64,000 nucleotides of DNA from Macrococcus bovicus (GTDB taxonomy: Bacteria > Bacillota > Bacilli > Staphylococcales > Staphylococcaceae), in NCBI RefSeq assembly GCF_004359575.1, contig NZ_SCWF01000010.1, forward strand, positions 1-64,000. Direction: 5' to 3'. Below the pieces are notes generated by a model. It did no database searches. It was not told the DNA's origin and saw only the letters and a program-made list of their open reading frames with translations. Below, one piece after another: positions 17,283 through 27,860 of this stretch (its first letter is position 1; each line of letters starts with the position of its first letter). Both the position numbers and the translations under genes were made by a program.

Positions 17283-18228
17283 GTGCGCCCTCCTTAAATA
17301 GTAAATAAATGAAGTAGAGTCCTCCGACAAAATTGATCATAATCGTAATTTCAGTCGTCCCGTCAAAAATATACTGTGTCATCATCTGTCCGATCAGGAG
17401 CGTGATCACGGAGATCAGCATGGTACAGACAATGAGCAGCTTATGTTCATAGGTCCGGATAAACTGATAGGTAATGTTACAGACGATAATGCCGAGAAAT
17501 GTGATAGGTCCGACCAGTGCTGTTGATATGCTGACGAGGATAGCCACTATCAGCAGCATCGACCTAGTCAGTCCGTCAACATCAAGACCAAGGTTGACCG
17601 CGTGAATCTTACCGAGACTTAACACATCCAGTTCATGGCTCTTGCGGTAGACGAGAAGCAGTAATAAACAGATTAAAACCGCGCAGAGAATAAGCAGTTT
17701 CTCGTTCACTGTGTTGAAGCTTGCAAATAATCTGTCCTGCAGCATCAGGAAATCATCCGGATTCATCACCATATGCATAAAACTCGAAAGACTCTGGAAG
17801 CATGTCCCCATGACCAGTCCGAAGAGCAGGATGAAGTAAACAGACGTATTCTTTCTGAAAACGAGCTTAAAAAGTCCCAGTGTGAACAACACCATCAGTG
17901 CAACAGAAAGAAAGAAATTGATATAGGTATTCATGAGCAGCGAACTGACGGCGCCAAAGATAAAGATGATGACTGTCTGAAGAAATAAATAGACCGCATC
18001 CAGTCCGATCACTGACGGTGTCAGCAGATGGTTCTCTGTCAACGTCTGAAAAATCAGGGAGGAGACCCCGATGGCCGCCCCTACTAAAATGATGGCGGCA
18101 ACTTTACGTATTCGTGCAGGTAAAACGTAGCCGAGTGCATTCATGTTCAGCTGTATCAAGATGTAAAGACCGATAAGTGTCACAGCTGTCACGAGTAACA
18201 ACAGAATTTTTCTAGATTTTGGCGACAT
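17275..18228 (-). CDS. sstB: Siderophore ABC transporter permease
   Basis: A 317-residue FecCD-family permease with about nine membrane segments. The N-terminus has 'YVLPARIRKVAAIILVGAAI', and the cytoplasmic coupling segment is 'FLGIIVCNITYQFIRTYEH' near residues 233-251. It partners with the adjacent permease as a heterodimer in the plasma membrane. Second gene of the operon, overlapping sstA by 17 bases and sstC by 8, consistent with tight coupling. Order permease-permease-ATPase-lipoprotein is that of S. aureus sst and Bacillus ycl siderophore systems. Confidence 0.93.
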   Translation of the reverse strand: MSPKSRKILLLLVTAVTLIGLYILIQLNMNALGYVLPARIRKVAAIILVGAAIGVSSLIFQTLTENHLLTPSVIGLDAVYLFLQTVIIFIFGAVSSLLMNTYINFFLSVALMVLFTLGLFKLVFRKNTSVYFILLFGLVMGTCFQSLSSFMHMVMNPDDFLMLQDRLFASFNTVNEKLLILCAVLICLLLLLVYRKSHELDVLSLGKIHAVNLGLDVDGLTRSMLLIVAILVSISTALVGPITFLGIIVCNITYQFIRTYEHKLLIVCTMLISVITLLIGQMMTQYIFDGTTEITIMINFVGGLYFIYLLFKEGAHD

Positions 18229-19174
18229 ACTCGTTCCTCCTTTTCAAGAGAAGCAGCATAAACAGCACGCTGCCGATAATGCCGAGCGTGAGGCCGATCG
18301 GGATTTCATAGGGAAAGATAATAAGGCGGCTGAAAAGATCCGCTACCATTACCAGAATCGAGCCAAGTAAGGCTGTATACGGCAGGGTCTTCTGAAGATG
18401 ATCGCCCACCAGCATGTAAACGATATTCGGCACTACCAGACCCAGGAACGGTAGGACACCAATAGTCACTACGACTGTCGCCGATACAACGGCACTGATG
18501 ATGACACCGATATTCATCATGCGTTCATATGGAATGCCTAAATTACGGCTGAATGATTCTCCCATACCGACAATCGTGAAATGATAGGCGTAGAAATAAA
18601 TCAGTATGACCATCGGAATAATGATATACAGAATTTCATAACGCCCCGATGTCACCATCGAAAAATCACCTACAAAGAAGTTGCCGATACTCTGCATGGC
18701 ATTGAAACGAAGGGCCATGAAAGTAGCAAAACTTGAAACGATATTGCCGAGCATGAGTCCGACGAGCGGAATAAAGATGGCGTCTTTGTATTTGATACGG
18801 TTGACGATATACATGAAAGAAAGAGTCCCGATAATGGCGGCCATTATCGCGAAAATGAGTTTTACCAGAATATGTGCTTCTGTGAAGAATATCATGGCGA
18901 TCAGAATACCAAGTTTCGCGAAGTCCATCGTTCCTGCTGTTGTCGGTGAGACGAATTTGTTGCGCGTCAGCTGCTGCATTAATAGGCCTGAAATACTGAG
19001 CGCCGCGCCAGCCAGAATAATGGAGATGGTTCTCGGTAACCGGCTGTTGATCAATATATTTTTGTCATTGGCTGACAGCTGTAAAAGATGTCTGGGGGCC
19101 AGGTCTACTACACCGATAAAAATAGACAGCACAGACAGCACAACGAGTAAAAGGGTTAAGTACCGCAACTTCAT
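18212..19174 (-). CDS. sstA: Siderophore ABC transporter permease
   Basis: A 320-residue FecCD-family permease, first gene of the operon. Landmarks are 'NSRLPRTISIILAGAALSIS' near residues 36-55, 'SPTTAGTMDFAKLG' and 'GLVVPNIVYMLVGDH' in the coupling region. The ATG at 19174 has GAGGAG about 8 bases upstream; the longer frame to 19210 would include the Fur operator and is rejected. The promoter and an overlapping Fur operator lie immediately upstream, so iron repression is strongly suggested for all four genes. Confidence 0.93.
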   Translation of the reverse strand: MKLRYLTLLLVVLSVLSIFIGVVDLAPRHLLQLSANDKNILINSRLPRTISIILAGAALSISGLLMQQLTRNKFVSPTTAGTMDFAKLGILIAMIFFTEAHILVKLIFAIMAAIIGTLSFMYIVNRIKYKDAIFIPLVGLMLGNIVSSFATFMALRFNAMQSIGNFFVGDFSMVTSGRYEILYIIIPMVILIYFYAYHFTIVGMGESFSRNLGIPYERMMNIGVIISAVVSATVVVTIGVLPFLGLVVPNIVYMLVGDHLQKTLPYTALLGSILVMVADLFSRLIIFPYEIPIGLTLGIIGSVLFMLLLLKRRNEYVAKI

Positions 19175-19194
19175 TAGAAAAGCTCCTCTGCAAT

Positions 19195-19222
19195 TGATAA
19201 TCATTATCATTTATAATGATAA
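19195..19222 (-). promoter_or_regulatory. Fur operator (overlapping double box)
   Basis: A perfect 7-1-7 Fur box, TGATAAT-C-ATTATCA (19195-19209), overlaps a second inverted repeat, TTATCATT-TAT-AATGATAA (19204-19222). Both cover the predicted -10 and start region of sstA. The 7-1-7 unit is the established Fur recognition element of Bacillus and staphylococci. The second unit could extend the operator to two Fur dimers. Confidence 0.92.
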
Positions 19223-19243
19223 CAAAGATCAGCCACATTTCAA
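19216..19243 (-). promoter_or_regulatory. Promoter of sstABCD
   Basis: On the minus strand TTGAAA (19243-19238) is followed after 16 bases by TATCAT (19221-19216). The -10 element lies inside the extended Fur operator, which explains iron repression by occlusion. Spacing is one base short of optimal, so the exact -10 is uncertain. Confidence 0.55.
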
Positions 19244-19311
19244 CCTTTTTCTGTATTTAAATGCATAACATGTTGCTCTTTCCTATTTAAAAGAAGATTT
19301 ATTTGATAAGT

Positions 19312-19325
19312 TGTATGCGCATACA
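19312..19325. promoter_or_regulatory. Perfect 14-base palindrome upstream of the amino-acid permease gene
   Basis: TGTATGCGCATACA is self-complementary and lies about 70 bases before the permease ATG, in the 223-base gap between divergent sstA and the permease. Its size and position suit a dimeric repressor or activator site, but I cannot name the regulator and only one copy was noticed. Confidence 0.35.
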
Positions 19326-19397
19326 TTACGGGCTATTTATGTTTTCTTTTTCATGCTATATTGAGAGAGTGTTATTTAATATTAAGGGGGTATTTTT

Positions 19398-20735
19398 ATG
19401 CATCAGGAAGATTCTCTGAAAAAATCCATCGGCTTGATGACAGCCATCACAATTGTTATCGGTACTATCATCGGATCCGGTGTTTTTGTTAAGCCATCTG
19501 TCGTACTCGGTCATGCAGGATCGAGCAACATGGCGATTGCAGCCTGGGTTGTCGGGGGGATCTTGACACTCGCTGCAGGATTGACCATTGCTGAAGTCGG
19601 GGCCCAGATTCCAAAGACAGGCGGCCTTTATGCTTATATTCGCGATATATATGGGCGTTTCTGGGGCTTCTTGACTGGATGGGTTCAGACCGTTATTTAT
19701 GGGCCGGCGATCATTGCTTCGCTCACTCTGTTTTTTGGGATCTTAGTTGCGAACTTTTTTGGTTTCAGCGAAAGCCTGGGTATCTGGGTAGGAATTGCAG
19801 CCCTCACTTTCCTGGTTATTCTTAATATTTTGGGGACCGGCCTCGGAGGCGCGATGCAGAACTTCACGACCGTTGCTAAGCTGATTCCGGTATTTGCGAT
19901 TATCATCTTCGGTTTATTATGGGGAAAAGCTGATATCTTCAACCAGGATGTCACGAGTCTTATTAAAGATGGAGATGAAATCAACTTCGGCCGTGCAGTA
20001 CTTGCAACATTATTTGCTTATGACGGCTGGATCATGCTGACGAACTTAACAGGCGAAATGAAAAATGCGAAACGCAATCTGCCGCTCGCCATGCTGATCG
20101 GACTCTCAGTTGTAACGCTCGCTTATGTTTTTATCAATATTGCAGTCTTTCATGTCATCCCCGCAGCAGAACTGATCGGCATGGGCAATACAAGTTCCGC
20201 GCAGGCTGCGACTGTTCTCTTCGGCTCTATCGGCGCAAAATTCGTCAATATCGGTGTGATCATCTCAATCTTCGGCTGTCTGAACGGCAAGATCATGACA
20301 TTCCCGCGTGTGCCGTTTGCCATGGCAGACGATCACTTACTGCCGTTCTCTAAAGTTATCGGCTACGTCAGCCCTAAAACCAATACGCCGGTCGGTGCGC
20401 TCACCATTGTTTATCTGCTCGGACTGATACTCGTCCTTCTGACCATGGCATTTCCAGCAGTCGTCAACGCAGACTACTTATCAGAGATCTGTATCTTTGT
20501 GATTTATGTCTTCTATATTATGGCCTTTGTCGGTCTCTTCCTGCTCAGAAAACGGCATAATGGTCAAAGAGCTTACTCAGTACCTCTTTATCCTGTCGTC
20601 CCTATCGTCGCTATTCTGGGTGGCCTGTTCATCATTGTCAGCACACTGCAGAGTGACTTCCTAGGTGCGCTCTATTCACTGATTATCGTTGTCGTCGGTA
20701 TTCCTTTTTATCTGTTCCTTAAAAAGCATGTTTAA
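19398..20735 (+). CDS. APC-family amino acid permease (SteT-like)
   Basis: A 445-residue transporter with 12 predicted membrane segments. The APC signature 'VIGTIIGSGVFVKPSVVLG' is in segment 1 (near residues 20-38), and 'AYDGWIMLTNLTGEMKNAKRNLP' lies near segment 6. The best family match by eye is the Bacillus serine/threonine exchanger SteT and its LAT-like relatives. Substrate preference is not visible. The ATG has AAGGGGG upstream. S. aureus carries a similar permease near hemQ and ung, so the location is conserved. A small membrane-peptide gene follows 52 bases later. Confidence 0.88.
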   Translation: MHQEDSLKKSIGLMTAITIVIGTIIGSGVFVKPSVVLGHAGSSNMAIAAWVVGGILTLAAGLTIAEVGAQIPKTGGLYAYIRDIYGRFWGFLTGWVQTVIYGPAIIASLTLFFGILVANFFGFSESLGIWVGIAALTFLVILNILGTGLGGAMQNFTTVAKLIPVFAIIIFGLLWGKADIFNQDVTSLIKDGDEINFGRAVLATLFAYDGWIMLTNLTGEMKNAKRNLPLAMLIGLSVVTLAYVFINIAVFHVIPAAELIGMGNTSSAQAATVLFGSIGAKFVNIGVIISIFGCLNGKIMTFPRVPFAMADDHLLPFSKVIGYVSPKTNTPVGALTIVYLLGLILVLLTMAFPAVVNADYLSEICIFVIYVFYIMAFVGLFLLRKRHNGQRAYSVPLYPVVPIVAILGGLFIIVSTLQSDFLGALYSLIIVVVGIPFYLFLKKHV

Positions 20736-20787
20736 GCTATTTATATAATGGCTATAAATAAGAAAACCGTGAAAAGAGGCGTTCAAT

Positions 20788-20892
20788 ATGAAAAGATTAA
20801 TCTCATTATTAATTAAATTAGCTCCAATTATTTTACTGATTTTACAACGTCAGTTAAACAAACGTAACAACACAAATAACTATAATCGCTAA
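20788..20892 (+). CDS. Small single-span membrane peptide, 34 residues
   Basis: An ATG at 20788 with AGAGG about 8 bases upstream opens a 34-codon frame ending at a TAA that runs straight into a strong terminator. The peptide starts 'MKRLISLLIKLAPIILLILQ' and ends with a polar tail 'RQLNKRNNTNNYNR': one hydrophobic helix with Lys residues on the N-terminal side and an Asn-rich C-terminus. Start, ribosome binding site and terminator together make a real gene likely. It may be co-transcribed with the permease. The architecture resembles small membrane regulators or type I toxin-like peptides, but I see no antitoxin RNA. Function unknown. Confidence 0.65.
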   Translation: MKRLISLLIKLAPIILLILQRQLNKRNNTNNYNR

Positions 20893-20926
20893 AAAAAATG
20901 ACTCTCATCTGAGAGTCATTTTTTTT
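20891..20926. terminator. Bidirectional intrinsic terminator
   Basis: Arms AATGACTCTCA and TGAGAGTCATT around a 2-base TC loop, flanked by A6-8 and T8 runs. It serves the small peptide gene on the plus strand and the DUF423 gene on the minus strand, whose stop codon lies in the T-run. Confidence 0.92.
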
Positions 20927-21287
20927 ATGCTTTCCATGCGGCAAGTATCATCAACGCCCAGCCGGCAATGAACAGCATGCCACCGATCGGCGTAATCGCA
21001 CCGAGCACTTTGATCTGTGTGACCGCAAGAACATACAGTGAACCGCTGAAGAAAATAATACCTGCCGTCATCAGCCATCCTGCCGTATTTAAGTTCAGTT
21101 TAGTCGTTCCCATCAAGATACCGATCATCACTATTCCTAGTGCGTGGTACATCTGATAGGTCGTGGCTTTATTCCAGATGTCCAGATATTTTTCGCTCAG
21201 CTTACCTTCAAGTCCATGTGCCCCAAAAGCGCCGAGCGCTACTGCGATGAGTGCATTAAGGGCACCAATGATAATAAATGTCTTCAT
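20925..21287 (-). CDS. ywdK: DUF423 membrane protein (YwdK-like)
   Basis: A 120-residue protein with four hydrophobic segments and the DUF423 motif '[19 protein letters not shown]' near residues 17-35, followed by '[18 protein letters not shown]'. Function is unknown; it is an inner-membrane protein widely found beside ung in Firmicutes. The AGGAGGAGA ribosome binding site is strong. It is the last gene of ung-ywdI-ywdK, matching the Bacillus subtilis order. Confidence 0.87.
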   Translation of the reverse strand: MKTFIIIGALNALIAVALGAFGAHGLEGKLSEKYLDIWNKATTYQMYHALGIVMIGILMGTTKLNLNTAGWLMTAGIIFFSGSLYVLAVTQIKVLGAITPIGGMLFIAGWALMILAAWKA

Positions 21288-21296
21288 GTTCTCCTC

Positions 21297-21587
21297 CTAA
21301 AAATCAAATAAGGAATCGCCGTTGCCAAAGCCATCATCTGTAACAGCTTTATTGTCTGCCGTCGGGATTTTCGCACCCATCATCTTCAATTCTGCAGCAG
21401 TTATTGCAGGCTGCGACAGATTTGAGACATTCATATGCTGGACGCTCTCAGCTGAAGTGGCAGTTGACTCAGCCGCCAGTCGCGCCAGTGTTTCTACCGC
21501 ATACATATGTCTTGCAAACATTTCACCATCAGCGCTCTTCGCCTTATTAAGTTCAGCCTCTATCTGCTGAATGATCTTACTTCTCAC
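21297..21587 (-). CDS. ywdI: DUF5327 (YwdI-like) small protein
   Basis: A 96-residue soluble protein with an N-terminal amphipathic helix ('[14 protein letters not shown]'), a low-complexity Ala/Ser/Thr middle and a short conserved C-terminal end '[13 protein letters not shown]'. The length and position between ung and ywdK match the YwdI/DUF5327 family. No function is known. Its start overlaps the ung stop by 11 bases, so translation is probably coupled. Confidence 0.75.
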   Translation of the reverse strand: MRSKIIQQIEAELNKAKSADGEMFARHMYAVETLARLAAESTATSAESVQHMNVSNLSQPAITAAELKMMGAKIPTADNKAVTDDGFGNGDSLFDF

Positions 21588-22245
21588 TCATTATAACCTC
21601 CTTGCACCAGTTGATCGGCTCAAGACCTTGTGCTTTTAAATAATCGTTGGTCTGACTGTAGGGCTTTGAACCGAAGAAGCCTCGAAAAGCACTCAAAGGA
21701 CTTGGATGAACACTTGTGATTATATGGTGTTTCGTCGTATCAATAAGGGGTAGTTTACTCTGTGCCGGTTTCCCCCACAGAATGAATACCACATGTTCCT
21801 TCTCATCACTGACCGCTTTAATCACCTCATTCGTGAACGTTTCCCAGCCGATGCCCCGGTGTGAGTTGGCCCGGCCTTTTTCTACCGTCATAACCGTGTT
21901 GAGTAACAGCACCCCTTCTTCCGCCCAGCCTGTCAGCTCACCTGTATGTCTGACACATCCCGTGTCTTCCTCCAGTTCCTTATACATATTGCGCAGTGAA
22001 GGCGGCAGCTTTGTCCCATTTTTGATTGAAAACGCTAGACCATGGGCCTGATCGGGTCCATGATAAGGGTCCTGCCCTAGAATCACGACTTTCACTTTGT
22101 CGAACGGTGTATATTTAAAGGCATTATAGATATTCTCTCTCGCCGGATAAATTTCCTTTGTTCGATAAGCTTCTTCCAGAAATAAATCCATCTCCGTAAA
22201 ATCATGTTGGGCCTTGATTTTTTTAAATATAGTCTCCCAATTCAT
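21577..22245 (-). CDS. ung: Uracil-DNA glycosylase
   Basis: A 222-residue family 1 uracil-DNA glycosylase that removes uracil from DNA in base-excision repair. The water-activating motif '[17 protein letters not shown]' lies near residues 57-73, and the DNA-intercalating loop '[13 protein letters not shown]' near 180-192 contains the catalytic His. Length is normal. First gene of the ung-ywdI-ywdK unit, divergent from pdxK. Confidence 0.97.
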   Translation of the reverse strand: MNWETIFKKIKAQHDFTEMDLFLEEAYRTKEIYPARENIYNAFKYTPFDKVKVVILGQDPYHGPDQAHGLAFSIKNGTKLPPSLRNMYKELEEDTGCVRHTGELTGWAEEGVLLLNTVMTVEKGRANSHRGIGWETFTNEVIKAVSDEKEHVVFILWGKPAQSKLPLIDTTKHHIITSVHPSPLSAFRGFFGSKPYSQTNDYLKAQGLEPINWCKEVIMSEK

Positions 22246-22292
22246 CTCATCACCTCTTCATATGGATTGTATCATAATTTGTAAGCATTTTA

Positions 22293-22321
22293 TTTTGTCA
22301 TACCCGTATTCGTGCTATGAT
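22293..22321 (+). promoter_or_regulatory. Promoter of pdxK with extended -10
   Basis: TTTTGT (22293-22298), 17 bases, TATGAT (22316-22321), with TG at 22313-22314 giving an extended -10. The weak -35 is compensated by the TG dinucleotide. It lies 34 bases before the pdxK start. Confidence 0.6.
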
Positions 22322-22354
22322 AATAATAATCAGAAAAAGAATGGGGTATGTCAC

Positions 22355-23185
22355 ATGTCACTTAAGAAAACTTTAACTATTGCAGGGTCTGATACCAGCG
22401 CCGGTGCAGGCATGCAAGCTGATTTAAAAACATTCCAGGAGTTAAATACATATGGTATGGTCGCCCTGACTGCAGTCGTTACAATGGATCCGGAAACATG
22501 GGGCCACGATGTAACACCGCTACCCATCGACTTATTAGATAAACAGATTAAGACAGCCTTATCTATCGGACCTGATGCCATTAAAACAGGAATGCTGGGT
22601 ACAGAGGAAATCATCAGCCGCGCAGCACAGGCCTTTAAGGATTCAGATGCTGAAATTTTCGTTGTTGACCCGGTAATGGTCTGCAAAGGAGAAGATGAGG
22701 TTTTAAATCCAGGCAATACCGATGCCATGATCAAAGAACTGTTACCACTCGCTACAGTCGTAACGCCTAACCTTTTTGAAGCAGGACAATTATCTGGTCT
22801 GGGTAAACTGACTTCAATCGACCAGATGAAAGAAGCGGCACGCATCATTCATGAGCGCGGTGCTCAGCACGTCGTCATTAAAGGCGGCAAAGCACTTGAA
22901 GGACAAGAAGCAATGGATCTTTACTTTGACGGCAAAACATATACACTGCTGATTACAGAAAAATTCCAGTCTTCTTATAACCACGGTGCCGGCTGTACAT
23001 TTGCTGCTGCAACAACAGCAAACTTAGCCAATGGTCAATCTCCACGTGAAGCTATCATCAACGCTAAAGGATTCGTCGCTTCTGCTATTAAATATGGCTG
23101 GAAAATGAACGATTTCGTAGGTCCCGTTCAGCATGGTGCTTCTAATAAAGTAGAGAAAATCGAAGTAGCAACGAAAGAAGTATAA
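22355..23185 (+). CDS. pdxK: Pyridoxal kinase / ThiD-like bifunctional kinase
   Basis: A 276-residue ribokinase-fold kinase. The N-terminal substrate loop is 'IAGSDTSAGAGMQADLKTFQ' near residues 9-28, 'DPVMVCKGEDEVLNP' binds phosphate near 108, and the anion-hole/active-site segment 'NHGAGCTFAAATTANLA' near 210-226 carries the Cys found in the PdxK/ThiD2 subgroup. It phosphorylates pyridoxal (vitamin B6 salvage), possibly hydroxymethylpyrimidine too. Length equals that of S. aureus PdxK. The start at 22355 has GGGGT upstream. The neighbour ung and the divergent arrangement are as in staphylococci. Confidence 0.88.
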   Translation: MSLKKTLTIAGSDTSAGAGMQADLKTFQELNTYGMVALTAVVTMDPETWGHDVTPLPIDLLDKQIKTALSIGPDAIKTGMLGTEEIISRAAQAFKDSDAEIFVVDPVMVCKGEDEVLNPGNTDAMIKELLPLATVVTPNLFEAGQLSGLGKLTSIDQMKEAARIIHERGAQHVVIKGGKALEGQEAMDLYFDGKTYTLLITEKFQSSYNHGAGCTFAAATTANLANGQSPREAIINAKGFVASAIKYGWKMNDFVGPVQHGASNKVEKIEVATKEV

Positions 23186-23199
23186 ACTGTCAACAATGG

Positions 23200-23231
23200 A
23201 GAGTGGACCTTATGGTGCACTCTTCTTTCTC
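23200..23231 (+). terminator. Probable terminator after pdxK
   Basis: Arms AGAGTG (23200-23205) and CACTCT (23218-23223) extended inward by ACC/GGT across one mismatch, with loop TTAT, followed by a T-rich tail. Moderate strength; it separates pdxK from yojF-bshB2. Confidence 0.5.
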
Positions 23232-23294
23232 AACACAAGCTAAAATTCAGTTGCTCACTTCCGAAAAAAGGAGCAGTATTGATAAGGAGTTATA

Positions 23295-23654
23295 ATGATG
23301 GAATTAATCAATGAACAAGCTGTACAGCAGCATCTGGACGAGTTCGCCAATACCCCTGTCTATCTCCATGTCGAAACGACAAACGGCGCCTATGCGTCCC
23401 ATTTTGATGAACGCGTCTTCAATGCAGGCACTTTTCTTCGCAATATCAAAGTGACCTACATCCAGGGAAAAATTACAGGTGGTAAAAAAGATCCTTACCG
23501 TGTCGGCTTAAAGCTTGAAGGCGGCTGGGTCTATGTCCAGGGACTTACGCATTACGAAATCGCAGAAGATGGTGCTTTTCTGATGGCGGGCCATAACTAT
23601 GATGGTCAGCTGGCTGCCGCCCTTGAAATCAGTCGAACACCATTTCATTTATAA
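23295..23654 (+). CDS. yojF: YojF family protein (DUF1806)
   Basis: A 119-residue beta-rich soluble protein matching the YojF/DUF1806 family, for example in 'YLHVETTNGAYASHFDE', 'YIQGKITGGKKDPYRVGLK' and 'GWVYVQGLTHYE'. Function is unknown, but the gene almost always precedes bshB2, so a link to bacillithiol is inferred from context. The ATG at 23295 follows AAGGAG; a second ATG directly after it (23298) is an equally good start. The bshB2 start comes 12 bases after its stop. Confidence 0.85.
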   Translation: MMELINEQAVQQHLDEFANTPVYLHVETTNGAYASHFDERVFNAGTFLRNIKVTYIQGKITGGKKDPYRVGLKLEGGWVYVQGLTHYEIAEDGAFLMAGHNYDGQLAAALEISRTPFHL

Positions 23655-23666
23655 GAGGTGCACAAA

Positions 23667-24329
23667 ATGACAGAATCACAAGTATTAGTTGTATTTCCCC
23701 ATCCTGATGACGAAGCATTCGGCGTTTCCGGCACACTGGCACAATTTATGGATGCAGGTGTTCCCGTTACTTACGCCTGCCTGACACTTGGACAGATGGG
23801 CCGTAATTTAGGTAATCCTCCCTTTGCGACACGTGAATCCCTCCCTTTTATCCGGGAGCAGGAGCTGGAACGTGCAGCAGAGGCTATCGGTATTAAAGAT
23901 TTACGTAAAATGGGCTACCGTGATAAAACACTGGAATTTGAAAAAACAGAAGATCTGGCTAACATGGTGGGTGCCTTGATCGATGAGCTGAAGCCTTCTC
24001 TCATCATTTCATTCTATCCAGGACATGCTGTTCATCCAGACCACGAAGCAACAGCTGATGCAGTGATTGAAGCTGTTAGACGTCTGCCTGAAAATGAACG
24101 TCCAAAGCTCAATCTGGTCGCTTTCAGTCATGATACATTTGAGGTACTGGGAGCCCCAGACGTCGTTGTCGATATCACAGGATATGAAGAACGTAAAATG
24201 CGTGTCCTGGAAGCGCATGCCTCCCAGACAGGCCCTATGCTGAAAAATCTGGCTGCAGACTCTCAGCAAGCAGAAGAAGCGCGTGATATGTGGATGAAAA
24301 CTGAACGCTTTTACAGCTATACTGTATAA
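23667..24329 (+). CDS. bshB2: Bacillithiol biosynthesis deacetylase BshB2
   Basis: A 220-residue LmbE-like zinc deacetylase. Metal ligands are 'HPDDEAFG' near residues 12-19 and 'HAVHPDHEATADA' near 115-127. BshB enzymes deacetylate N-acetylglucosaminyl-malate during bacillithiol synthesis, the low-molecular-weight thiol of Firmicutes. The pairing with yojF identifies the BshB2 subgroup. The ATG at 23667 follows AAGAGGTG; a GTG nine bases earlier lies inside that ribosome binding site and is rejected. folE2 starts 22 bases downstream. Confidence 0.92.
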   Translation: MTESQVLVVFPHPDDEAFGVSGTLAQFMDAGVPVTYACLTLGQMGRNLGNPPFATRESLPFIREQELERAAEAIGIKDLRKMGYRDKTLEFEKTEDLANMVGALIDELKPSLIISFYPGHAVHPDHEATADAVIEAVRRLPENERPKLNLVAFSHDTFEVLGAPDVVVDITGYEERKMRVLEAHASQTGPMLKNLAADSQQAEEARDMWMKTERFYSYTV

Positions 24330-24351
24330 AGAAACTTAGGAGATTAGTAAA

Positions 24352-25224
24352 ATGAAAGAATATAATTTAAAGACACGTGAAGGTCGTTGGAGACATTTCG
24401 GTTCTGTTGATCCTATCAAAGGTACTAAACCGACTGAAAAAGAGCTGATGATGGATTTACAGAGCTCTAAAAAAGACTTCTTATTTGAAATCGACCACGT
24501 GGGCATCAAGAATCTGACTTATCCGGTGCGTATCGGAGATTTCCAGACAGTCGGCCATTTCAGCCTCTCTACTCATCTTGCAAAAGATGAAAAAGGCATT
24601 AATATGAGCCGCATTCTGGAGTCTGTTGAATCACATTATGAAAACGGTCTGACGCTGGACTTTGATACTCTGAAGAAAGTCCTTATCACACTTCAGACAG
24701 CGATGAAACAGAAAAATGCATCTGTTGAAGTAGAAGGTGTCTGGTTCTTCGACCGCTACAGCCCGATCACTAACTTAAAAGCAGTGGGACATGCGGACAC
24801 GACATTTGAGATGACCGTCGCTGATGAAAAAGTGATCAGCCAGTCGCTAACGATTAAAGCGCAGGTCACAACGCTCTGTCCATGCTCAAAAGAAATCAGT
24901 GAATACTCTGCACATAATCAGCGGGGCGTCGTGACGGTCAAGGCAGACCTGACAGAAGAACTGCCGGCTGATTATAAAGAACAGATGCTTGAAGCAATGG
25001 AAATCAATGCATCAAGCATGCTGTACCCGATCTTGAAGCGTACAGACGAAAAGTCTGTGACAGAACGGGCTTATGAAAATCCACGCTTTGTTGAAGATTT
25101 ACTTCGTTTAATTGCTGCGGATTTAGTGGAACTACCTTTCATCACAGGATTTGAGATTGAATGTCGCAATGAAGAATCGATTCACCAGCACGATGCCTTT
25201 GCTCGTCTTAAATACAGTAAGTAA
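24352..25224 (+). CDS. folE2: GTP cyclohydrolase FolE2 (type IB)
   Basis: A 290-residue GTP cyclohydrolase IB, the alternative-metal enzyme that starts folate synthesis from GTP. The metal/active-site Cys region '[19 protein letters not shown]' lies near residues 178-196, and '[19 protein letters not shown]' near 127-145. Length and both conserved blocks match the family. Bacillus folE2 is zinc-regulated; I see no obvious Zur box in the 22-base gap, so it is probably co-transcribed with yojF-bshB2. An AGGAGA ribosome binding site precedes the ATG. Confidence 0.95.
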   Translation: MKEYNLKTREGRWRHFGSVDPIKGTKPTEKELMMDLQSSKKDFLFEIDHVGIKNLTYPVRIGDFQTVGHFSLSTHLAKDEKGINMSRILESVESHYENGLTLDFDTLKKVLITLQTAMKQKNASVEVEGVWFFDRYSPITNLKAVGHADTTFEMTVADEKVISQSLTIKAQVTTLCPCSKEISEYSAHNQRGVVTVKADLTEELPADYKEQMLEAMEINASSMLYPILKRTDEKSVTERAYENPRFVEDLLRLIAADLVELPFITGFEIECRNEESIHQHDAFARLKYSK

Positions 25225-25233
25225 GGAGCCCTT

Positions 25234-25788
25234 ATGACTGAAAAAGAAAAGATGCTTCGCGGAGAGCTTTATGACCCTCAAGATCCCACTCTTGCAAGTG
25301 ACCGGCTTCAGGCGAAGCTTGCAATACGCAGTTTTAATGCCTTGCCTGAAAATTTATCTGAAGAACGGGCTAAAAAAGTGAAAGCTATCTTCGGTTCAAC
25401 AGGTGAAAAGATTCATGTCGAAAGCAATCTAAGAGTCGACTACGGTTATAATATTCATGTGGGTGAAAATTTTTATTCGAACTTCGATCTGACACTGCTG
25501 GACGTTGCACGCATTGAGATCGGTGATAACTGTATGATTGCACCTGGTGTCCATATCTATACAGCAACCCATCCAGTCAATCCTGATGAACGGAACAGCG
25601 GTGTCGAGTATGCCAAACCTGTCAAAATCGGGCATAATTGCTGGATCGGCGGTCATTCTGTCGTCAATCCGGGCGTAACGATCGGGAACAATGTGGTAAT
25701 AGCAAGTGGCAGTGTGGTCACTAAGGACGTGCCTGATAATGTGGTGGTGGCAGGTGTACCTGCCAGAGTCATACAAATTATCGAATAA
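25234..25788 (+). CDS. maa: Maltose O-acetyltransferase-like enzyme
   Basis: A 184-residue left-handed beta-helix acetyltransferase of the Maa/NodL/LacA group. The N-terminal '[20 protein letters not shown]' helical cap is the Maa-type domain. The hexapeptide repeats run from about residue 70, and '[15 protein letters not shown]' near 109-123 holds the catalytic His. It acetylates hydroxyls of sugars with acetyl-CoA; the natural acceptor is unknown. The start lies 9 bases after folE2. A strong bidirectional terminator overlaps its stop. Confidence 0.88.
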   Translation: MTEKEKMLRGELYDPQDPTLASDRLQAKLAIRSFNALPENLSEERAKKVKAIFGSTGEKIHVESNLRVDYGYNIHVGENFYSNFDLTLLDVARIEIGDNCMIAPGVHIYTATHPVNPDERNSGVEYAKPVKIGHNCWIGGHSVVNPGVTIGNNVVIASGSVVTKDVPDNVVVAGVPARVIQIIE

Positions 25789-25818
25789 AAAAATGGACTG
25801 AGCAATCAGTCCATTTTT

Positions 25819-25820
<2 letters not shown>
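25787..25820. terminator. Bidirectional intrinsic terminator
   Basis: Arms AAATGGACTGA/TCAGTCCATTT with a GCAA tetraloop, flanked by A- and T-runs (25787-25820). It serves maa on the plus strand and the HAD gene on the minus strand. Confidence 0.92.
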
Positions 25821-27852
<2,032 letters not shown>

Positions 27853-27860
<8 letters not shown>

